A stretch of DNA of 37,869 nt from Eubacterium sp. (GTDB lineage Bacteria; Bacillota; Clostridia; Lachnospirales; Lachnospiraceae), in NCBI GenBank assembly GCA_024698585.1, contig JAILRB010000007.1, forward strand, positions 1 through 37,869, in the 5' to 3' direction. This document shows, piece after piece, positions 32,035 through 37,869 of this stretch. The translations under genes and the position numbers were made by a program. The number at the start of each line of letters is the position of its first letter. The stretch's first letter is position 1. The notes under the pieces are model-generated. The model was not told the DNA's origin, ran no database searches, and was given only the letters and a program-made list of their open reading frames with translations.

Positions 32035-32075
32035 AATTGCTCTGCTTCCGAAAAGAGGCAGAGCAATTTATTATT
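32035..32075 (+). terminator. Intrinsic terminator of superoxide reductase
   Basis: The perfect 11-bp stem AATTGCTCTGC / GCAGAGCAATT (32035-32045, 32058-32068) is followed by a T-rich tract. Confidence 0.85.
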
Positions 32076-32100
32076 TACACGATGGAGATAAGGAGAAGAA

Positions 32101-33561
32101 ATGAATCAGTCAGAGAAAAAATATATACATTTATTATGGATTACGGGAGTATTGACCGTTATTGTCAAAATCGTGATGATTTGCACCTATGAAATCACAG
32201 AGTGTGATGACTTATGGCAGTTTTATAATTGTCTGATGATTTCTAAGGGAGCAGTAATCTATAAAGATTTTGCATGTGTCACCACACCACTTTTTTATTA
32301 TATCTTTTCAATTCCATTGTTTTTTGTAAAAACCTACTCCGCAATGAAAATTATGCAGGTTTTCTTAATGATTCCGTTAGTTCTAGTATTATACGGACTT
32401 GTAAAGAAGTTGAACTTATGTCATTCGCTAGGAATTATTTTATACGGAATTATTGCGATTTGTATGGCACTGTTTCCGATGGAATACAATGCATTGGTAA
32501 CAATTCTGACGATTGCATTAATGTACTTGATGTGCAGGATGGGGGAACGGACTCCGTCAACAAAGGAGATGGTTCTTTATGGTTTCTTATCTTCAGCAAT
32601 GATTTTGACAAAACAAACAACCGGAGGAATGATTGTAGTTGTTTCTTTTTTGGCATGGCTGTTCTGTAGTAAAAAAGAAAGCAGGACCATCAAGGCAGTT
32701 GTTTCCTATATACTTACCGGTTTGCTGTGTGGAGGAACTTTTCTGGTGTATTTGTTTGTAACAAAATCCTTTGGGGATTTTTGGGACAATTGCTTTTCAG
32801 GAGCAAAGAAGTTTTCGCAAAATTCCAATTTGAGTTTGATTTTTCAGGTTCAGAACACATTTAAAGATGTGTTAGCGGTGCAGTTTGCGGTAGTTCTTTT
32901 GGCAATACTTGTTTTGGTGCTTGCGATTCGATGCAAGGATACAAAATTGAGATTGACTTCATGGATTGCATTTGCACATACTATTGTAATTTATCCGATT
33001 CCGAACATGAAACATATGGAATTGGCGATTATAGTATTGTTGATTCCACTTATTGCTTTTGCCAGCAGAAAAGTGGATTTGAGTAGTGAAACATTTGTGA
33101 AAGAGTTGAATGCCATTTTCTATGTGATGATGTTGGCAACAATTGGATACGCTGTGTTTATGATTCCAAAATCATTACAGGCGGACAAGATTCATACAAC
33201 ATACGTCAATACCGCAGTTGATCCGAAGACCGTTCAGAAGACTAAGGAAATTGTGGAATATGTGAAAAACAATCCGGACAAAAAAATCTACTCCATTGAA
33301 GATGTTTACAGTTATGTGGCTTTTGCAGCGGAACAAATGCCGGAGCCCTACTTCAATATATATCTTCAGGGAAATCTTGGAAATCATTCACCTATTGAGA
33401 TTCTGAAGCAGATTGAAGGACAGGAAAACACTTACGTGTACATTTATCATGATAAAAAGGATATGTTCTGGCAGACACCTTCAGAGGGACGAGATTACAT
33501 TGAGAAGAATTACAGTTTGATAGAACAGTGTGGTAAGTTTGATATCTATCAGGTGAAGTGA
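32101..33561 (+). CDS. Integral membrane GT-C-fold glycosyltransferase-like protein
   Basis: The 486-residue protein has about ten transmembrane segments and a soluble C-terminal domain of ~140 residues. The first external loop has an acidic pair (D36-D37, E-C-D-D-L-W) followed by I-Y-K-D-F-A-C-V-T-T-P-L-F-Y-Y, the pattern of GT39-type (Pmt-like) transferases that use polyprenyl-phosphate sugars. It probably adds sugars to cell-surface proteins or polymers outside the membrane. AAGGAG lies 6-7 bases upstream. It sits next to the GH16 gene but on a separate unit. The family is clear; donor and acceptor are unknown. Confidence 0.8.
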   Translation: MNQSEKKYIHLLWITGVLTVIVKIVMICTYEITECDDLWQFYNCLMISKGAVIYKDFACVTTPLFYYIFSIPLFFVKTYSAMKIMQVFLMIPLVLVLYGLVKKLNLCHSLGIILYGIIAICMALFPMEYNALVTILTIALMYLMCRMGERTPSTKEMVLYGFLSSAMILTKQTTGGMIVVVSFLAWLFCSKKESRTIKAVVSYILTGLLCGGTFLVYLFVTKSFGDFWDNCFSGAKKFSQNSNLSLIFQVQNTFKDVLAVQFAVVLLAILVLVLAIRCKDTKLRLTSWIAFAHTIVIYPIPNMKHMELAIIVLLIPLIAFASRKVDLSSETFVKELNAIFYVMMLATIGYAVFMIPKSLQADKIHTTYVNTAVDPKTVQKTKEIVEYVKNNPDKKIYSIEDVYSYVAFAAEQMPEPYFNIYLQGNLGNHSPIEILKQIEGQENTYVYIYHDKKDMFWQTPSEGRDYIEKNYSLIEQCGKFDIYQVK

Positions 33562-33586
33562 AAAAATGTTACCGGATACATTTTTA
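33562..33586 (+). terminator. Weak terminator-like hairpin after the GT-C gene
   Basis: AAAAATGT and ACATTTTT flank TACCGGAT and end in T5. The stem is AT-only, so efficiency is doubtful. Confidence 0.45.
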
Positions 33587-33725
33587 CAAAAAACAGGGCA
33601 GTAATTAGAAAAAAGAATACTTAAAACCCCAAAAAACCTATGCTACTATGGAAAAGGACGGCTGTATGGAAAAATGGGAGTCTATAGTCGTTTTACCTAA
33701 AATGATACAGAAAGAGGGACGTAGA

Positions 33726-36392
33726 ATGGGAAAAAAGGTTTGGAAGGGAGTCGTTACTGCTTTTGCAGTGGCGATAGTACTGATTATTGGAGGTTTGGTG
33801 ATTGAAAAGTCCAATGGCAGAACAGCAAATGCTGACACCATTGCAATCACATCAATGGATTATTATGACGGAGAAAATGGTCCGTCACAATCGAAGACAG
33901 GAGTTGCGCCGGTAAGTTTTGGAACGGTAATGCCGAAGTTTAACGGAGTGACTTACGACAAAGTATCTTTGAAAGATGTGGAAAAGGATCTGCAACTTTA
34001 CGTGAAACAGGAAAAGGGAACCGGTGGTGAGTGGAAAACCATTGATTCCGTGAAGTACTTTGTATTCAATGACACATGGGGCTGGGAATACCAGCAATGG
34101 AGCTCAGACTTAGGTGGCTGGATTTTGTGGATGAAACTGGAAGAAACGACTCAGGTTCGTTTCCATGGAAAGACCAATAACGTTGATTTAGAATATACAT
34201 TTACTTTAGTAGAGTTACCGAAAATGTCCTTGACCGGAATTTCTACCAGAGAAGGAACCATTATGGCAGATGCCACCGGTACTTCTGCAACTCATTGGGG
34301 AGAATGGACATTCAATGGTGGATCGGCAGTGTATGATCAGGTAAAGGATGACATTACAATTAAAGTGGACAATGGAGACGGAAAAGGATTTGTCAATTTG
34401 ATGGGAAATGCATCCTCGGGATTTATATGGGATACAAACTTTGGTATATATACAGATGGTACCGGCGGACTTTGGTTTAAGGGAATTGATCATTCCTTTA
34501 CCATTCGGGTTCAAAAAAAGAATGACCCAAGTATTTATGTTGACGCTAAAGTAGTTTATGAGGAACCTGAAAGGAATAATTATACGTTATCTTCGTATGA
34601 TGGAAAAACAACGTATGATGCAAAATCCGACAGTACCGGAGCTGTCGGATTTCCATTACCAAAAATCGGAGGAACCAATACAAGAAAATCAGATTTGGAT
34701 ATTTACACCTACGAAGTTTATGCAGGTGGTTCCTACAAGAATGGAGAATGGACAGGAGGAACCTGGACCATCCTGAATGACGTGGCAATCAGTGGATTTA
34801 TCTACGAAGGAAATGGGTTTAACAATTATTCCAACAGTCAGCAATGGGGCTACTTTATTGATTATGTATATGGATTGTGGTTCCGCCCGGTTCGAAAAGA
34901 TACCTATTTCAGAATCGGCTATCCGAAGAACGGAAAAAAGGGTGGCGCTATTGAAGAGAATTATGTTTATTATACTGTTTGGGGAAATCCGAATGTTCCG
35001 AGTCAGACGGCTGCGGATATGGGAGATATCCAGGTAGATGATGAAACAAATTCTTCCGGGTATACACCGGACGGCTGGAAGATGATTTGGAACGATGAGT
35101 TCAGTGGAAACAGTATCGACACCGGCAAGTGGAATCTGGCGGAAGGATATCTTTTGGAAGAAGATGATATTGCAACTGCCGGATGGGGAAATCAGGAACT
35201 GGAATATTATTCGAAAGATAATGTTTCCGTGAAGGATGGAAAACTGAACATTCATATGAAGAAACAGTCGAAGACTTTCTATCAAAAAGGAGATCATACA
35301 AAAGCGGCTACAGCAACATATTCCTCAGGAAAGTTAACCACACAGCACAATTTCTCCGTAAAATACGGTCGTGTAGATGTGAGAGCAAAACTTCCTAAGG
35401 GCGAAGGAATCTGGCCGGCAATCTGGATGTTGCCAAATGACAATTTATATGGCGGATGGGCATATTCCGGAGAAATTGATATTGCAGAAGGACGAGGTCG
35501 TGTTCCGAATAAGATTTTCGGTGCAATGCACTATGGAGCAGCATGGCCTGATAATATCAACAGCAGTGATATGTTAGATTTGGTTGGGGATGGAAACAAG
35601 AAGACTGATACGACAGACTGGCATGTTTATTCCGTGATTTGGGAAGAAAACAATATTAAAATTTATTGTGACGGAAAATGCTTTTTCAAATGTACCAATA
35701 ATGAATGGTTCTCGGGCTCAGACCGTGGCAATAAAAACGCACCGTTTGATCAGAGATTCTTTGTGATTTTAAATCTTGCCTGTGGCGGAACCTTTGACAG
35801 CTTCCATGCACCGGGAGCAGATTTTAGTGGTGCAGATATGGAAGTGGATTATGTCCGGGTATATCAGAGAAAGTTAATTGGAACAGAAAATGAGAAAGCT
35901 GATAATAATCCGAAAGTGAAGACAAATGGCGTGGGAGATCATCTTTTTGGAGATTATAAGCTTGGTACAAACAATACGACGACAGAGGAAACTACCGTTC
36001 CTCTGACAACAAGTGGAAAAGAAGAAACCACAAAGGATGTAGCTCCTACAAAGAACGTTGTTCCCAAAAAGCAGAATAAGGTCGGAACCGTGAAAATCAA
36101 AAAGGCGGTGAGAAAGAAGAAATCAAAGAAAGTAAAAATTACTTTGAAAAAGAAGATTTCAGGAGCTACCGGATTACAAATCAGATTTTTTAAGTCAAAG
36201 AAAACTGCGAAGAAAAACAAGAAAGCAGTATATCGGAAAACTATTAATAAAAATTCACACAAGCTTACGGTATCCAAAAAGAAATTAAAAAAATACAAAA
36301 AACTTTATGTTCGCATTTGTGCATTTCGAAAGGAAAAGAATCAGAAGATTTTTGGCAAATGGTCAAAAGTGAAGAAAGTTAAAATAAAATGA
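33726..36392 (+). CDS. Secreted GH16 beta-1,3-glucanase-like hydrolase, modular
   Basis: The start at 33726 is preferred (GAGGG upstream, typical signal sequence follows); the frame runs 26 codons further up but without a signal-like N-terminus. The 888-residue protein has a signal peptide or anchor (~1-38). Three related modules follow (~40-160, ~160-285, ~285-430), each ending with an aromatic G-L-W-F/W-I-L-W-type strand. The GH16 domain (~450-720) has the catalytic E583-I-D585-I-A-E588 motif of the bulged ExDxxE class that includes laminarinases and lichenases. A Thr/Glu linker comes next, and a lysine-rich Fn3-like tail (~775-888) of the kind seen on Lachnospiraceae exoenzymes. Substrate is most likely beta-1,3 or mixed-linkage glucan. 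The last gene of its unit, it ends in a terminator that overlaps the tspO ribosome site. Confidence 0.92.
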   Translation: MGKKVWKGVVTAFAVAIVLIIGGLVIEKSNGRTANADTIAITSMDYYDGENGPSQSKTGVAPVSFGTVMPKFNGVTYDKVSLKDVEKDLQLYVKQEKGTGGEWKTIDSVKYFVFNDTWGWEYQQWSSDLGGWILWMKLEETTQVRFHGKTNNVDLEYTFTLVELPKMSLTGISTREGTIMADATGTSATHWGEWTFNGGSAVYDQVKDDITIKVDNGDGKGFVNLMGNASSGFIWDTNFGIYTDGTGGLWFKGIDHSFTIRVQKKNDPSIYVDAKVVYEEPERNNYTLSSYDGKTTYDAKSDSTGAVGFPLPKIGGTNTRKSDLDIYTYEVYAGGSYKNGEWTGGTWTILNDVAISGFIYEGNGFNNYSNSQQWGYFIDYVYGLWFRPVRKDTYFRIGYPKNGKKGGAIEENYVYYTVWGNPNVPSQTAADMGDIQVDDETNSSGYTPDGWKMIWNDEFSGNSIDTGKWNLAEGYLLEEDDIATAGWGNQELEYYSKDNVSVKDGKLNIHMKKQSKTFYQKGDHTKAATATYSSGKLTTQHNFSVKYGRVDVRAKLPKGEGIWPAIWMLPNDNLYGGWAYSGEIDIAEGRGRVPNKIFGAMHYGAAWPDNINSSDMLDLVGDGNKKTDTTDWHVYSVIWEENNIKIYCDGKCFFKCTNNEWFSGSDRGNKNAPFDQRFFVILNLACGGTFDSFHAPGADFSGADMEVDYVRVYQRKLIGTENEKADNNPKVKTNGVGDHLFGDYKLGTNNTTTEETTVPLTTSGKEETTKDVAPTKNVVPKKQNKVGTVKIKKAVRKKKSKKVKITLKKKISGATGLQIRFFKSKKTAKKNKKAVYRKTINKNSHKLTVSKKKLKKYKKLYVRICAFRKEKNQKIFGKWSKVKKVKIK

Positions 36393-36398
36393 TTATGG

Positions 36399-36441
36399 AA
36401 TCACCTTCCTGCATATACTAATGCTGGGAGGTGATTTTTTT
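36399..36441 (+). terminator. Terminator of GH16 gene, embedding the tspO ribosome binding site
   Basis: AATCACCTTCC (36399-36409) pairs with GGGAGGTGATT (36426-36436; one wobble), with an inner GCAT / ATGC pairing, followed by T7. The 3' arm contains the GGGAGGTGA ribosome site of the next gene. Confidence 0.85.
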
Positions 36442-36913
36442 GAAAAAAATCCAATGGAAACAATTGATTATTTGCATAGCCATTCCCCTGCTGGTAGGAG
36501 CGGTATCCTCTTTGCTTACCAGAGGTGAAATGGAAAATTTTGGAAAATTGAATCAACCGGTTCTTTCTCCGCTGGATTGGTTGTTCCCGGTAGCCTGGAC
36601 TATACTGTACGTGTTGATGGGAATTGCATCCTATCTGGTATGTGTGGCAGATGTGGCGGAAGATCGAAAGGGTAGGGCATTATTGTTGTATGGAGTACAA
36701 CTCTTTTTTAATTTTTGTTGGTCCCTGTTTTTCTTTAATGGAAAATTCTTTTTGTTTTCACTGATCTGGCTGGTAATTCTGTGGATTTTGATTTTGCTGA
36801 CAATAAAAAGTTTCTCGAAAATTCGTTTATCGGCAGGCTGGTTGTTGGTGCCTTACCTGCTATGGGTGACCTTTGCAGCTTACCTTAATTGGGGAATTTA
36901 TGTATTAAATTAA
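36440..36913 (+). CDS. tspO: TspO/MBR-family membrane protein
   Basis: The 157-residue protein has five transmembrane segments. Family motifs are W-L-F-P-V-A-W-T-I-L-Y-V-L-M-G, N-F-C-W-S-L-F-F-F and P-Y-L-L-W-V-T-F-A-A-Y-L-N. Bacterial TspO binds porphyrins and is linked to oxidative and stress responses. The start is TTG at 36440, with GGGAGGTGA 6-8 bases upstream; GTG at 36431 overlaps that ribosome site and is less likely. The ribosome site lies in the terminator hairpin of the preceding gene. A promoter is not evident, so expression may depend on read-through or on opening of the hairpin. Confidence 0.93.
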   Translation: MKKIQWKQLIICIAIPLLVGAVSSLLTRGEMENFGKLNQPVLSPLDWLFPVAWTILYVLMGIASYLVCVADVAEDRKGRALLLYGVQLFFNFCWSLFFFNGKFFLFSLIWLVILWILILLTIKSFSKIRLSAGWLLVPYLLWVTFAAYLNWGIYVLN

Positions 36914-36916
36914 TTG

Positions 36917-36984
36917 TTGACAAAAGAATTCAAAGTGATACAATAAATTCAAACATATGAATAAGTGTTCATATGTTTGAATTT
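36917..36984 (+). promoter_or_regulatory. Promoter with ArsR/SmtB-type operator for the metal genes
   Basis: TTGACA (36917-36922), 16 bases, TACAAT (36939-36944). Directly after it is a perfect 17-bp inverted repeat (36945-36961 with 36968-36984, 6-base centre). Its centre reads TGAATA-AG-TGTTCA, the 12-2-12 form of ArsR/SmtB operators. A repressor bound here would sit on the transcription start. No regulator gene is in the window. Confidence 0.82.
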
Positions 36985-37007
36985 GAAAAAAGGAAGGTAA
37001 AAATATT

Positions 37008-37226
37008 ATGAAAAAGACATATTCGATTGAAGTAGATTGCGCAAACTGTGCAAATAAAATGGAGGAAGCTACCAAAAATACAGCAGGCGTAAGGGATGCA
37101 GTAGTAAACTTTATGGCTTTAAAGATGAAAGTGGAATTTGAAGAAGGTGTGGAGCCAAAAGATATCATGACCGCCGTTCTTAAGAACTGCAAAAGAATTG
37201 ATGATGATATTGAAATCGAATTTTAA
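37008..37226 (+). CDS. Heavy-metal-associated (HMA) domain metallochaperone
   Basis: The 72-residue single HMA domain has the metal-binding C11-A-N-C14 loop after the first strand, and A-A/V-V-N-F-M-A-L-K pattern strands. Loop C-A-N-C and a following C-K-R at the end suggest a soft-metal site. AAGGAAGG lies upstream. The gene for the P-type ATPase starts 41 bases later, and that ATPase lacks its own N-terminal HMA domain, so the chaperone is encoded separately. Between them a TCCTGA / TCAGGA hairpin (37233-37249) lies next to the ATPase ribosome site. Copper or zinc/cadmium is not decided by the sequence. Confidence 0.92.
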   Translation: MKKTYSIEVDCANCANKMEEATKNTAGVRDAVVNFMALKMKVEFEEGVEPKDIMTAVLKNCKRIDDDIEIEF

Positions 37227-37267
37227 ATCGAATCCTGATGGAGTCAGGAAAGGAATGGGATGAAAGA

Positions 37268-37869
37268 TGAATAAAAAACAGAAAAAAGTATTACTGAGGA
37301 TTGTTTTGACGCTGATTTTGACTGGGATAATCTATGCGGGATTTCGTCAGTGGGACAATCCATGGAAATATAAAATTTATTTGAAGGCAATTACATATGC
37401 GTTTCCTTATTTGGTAATCGGCTATGATATTTTGAAAAAAGCAGGAAAGGGAATCTTAAACCGTCAGGTCTTTGATGAAAATTTCTTGATGGCAATTGCT
37501 ACCCTTGGTGCCTTTGCTTTAGGAGAATATATGGAAGCGGTGGCTGTAATGCTCTTTTATCAGATTGGTGAACTGTTCCAAAGCTATGCCGTGGGAAAGA
37601 GTCGGAAAAGCATTACCGCTTTAATGGACATCCGACCGGATTATGCCAATATGGAAATTGAAGGGAAATTGGAGAAGGTGGATCCGGATGAAGTTAGTGT
37701 TGGCAGCATCATTGTAGTTCAGCCGGGAGAAAAAATTCCATTGGATGGTGTGATTGTAGAAGGAAGCAGCAGCCTGGATACCAGTGCACTGACTGGAGAA
37801 AGTGTGCCAAGAAGTGTGGAAGAAGGAAGTAAGGTTCTGAGTGGCTGTATTAATATGAGTGGTCTCATT
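37268..37869 (+). CDS. Heavy-metal P1B-type ATPase, 3' truncated by window edge
   Basis: Frame open to the right edge (200 codons visible). It begins at ATG 37268 with AGGAAAGGAATGGG upstream. Two N-terminal transmembrane hairpins, then D-E-N-F-L-M-A-I-A-T-L-G-A-F-A and the pattern E-Y-M-E-A-V-A-V-M-L-F-Y-Q-I-G-E lead to the actuator domain with P-G-E-K-I-P-L-D-G and the T-G-E-S dephosphorylation loop. These match the zinc/cadmium-exporting (CadA/ZntA-like) group. The CPx motif and phosphorylation D-K-T-G-T lie beyond the window. It is co-transcribed with the HMA gene behind the ArsR-type operator. Confidence 0.93.

Overview
The window reads as part of the chromosome of a low-GC Firmicute, most likely a gut-type member of the Lachnospiraceae (Clostridia). 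The evidence is the strong AGGAGG-type ribosome binding sites, the Thr/Glu/Pro linkers joining modules of secreted proteins, the lysine-rich Fn3-like tail on a glycoside hydrolase, an anaerobe-type superoxide reductase, and small families typical of Clostridia (a CD3324-type HTH, DUF4125, a DUF4342-like protein). No tRNA, rRNA, insertion sequence, phage gene or CRISPR array was found. The genus cannot be fixed from the sequence alone.

Layout. Positions 1-15.4 kb are dominated by exported multidomain proteins: a beta-helix surface protein cut by the left edge, a Big_2-like protein, a CAP-domain protein, a discoidin (F5/8C) protein and a subtilisin-like protease with two carbohydrate-binding-like modules. 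The CAP protein and the protease share a C-terminal module of about 165 residues. The discoidin protein and the protease share an Fn3-like module. Between them lie prfC, a tiny acidic EF-hand protein and a reverse-strand operon (DUF4342-like, response regulator, histidine kinase). Positions 15.5-15.85 kb hold four 62-bp tandem repeats, ending at a PD-(D/E)XK-nuclease-like gene and an HTH-kinase fusion gene.

Positions 17.9-20.6 kb hold what I consider the most interesting unit. A consensus promoter, a 14-bp palindrome, a 40-codon ORF and a strong terminator precede a GNAT-GNAT-methyltransferase-GNAT operon. A stretch inside the small ORF can pair with the 5' arm of the terminator as an antiterminator. 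This looks like a leader-peptide attenuator controlling small-molecule-modifying enzymes. It is followed by a SpoU rRNA methylase, a LytTR regulator with a textbook LytTR direct-repeat site, its LiaF-like membrane partner, a lipoprotein and an M1-type peptidase.

Positions 25-37.9 kb contain an orphan transcription unit, a 33-codon gene, sbcDC, a Nif11-like small protein, a DUF4125-TPR pair, superoxide reductase, a GT-C membrane protein, a large GH16 glucanase, tspO, and a metal unit (HMA chaperone plus the start of a P1B ATPase) behind a near-perfect ArsR/SmtB-type operator.

Functional reading: the region combines cell-surface and polysaccharide-degrading proteins with envelope, oxidative and metal stress functions. 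Several genes are single transcription units, each with its own promoter and intrinsic terminator.
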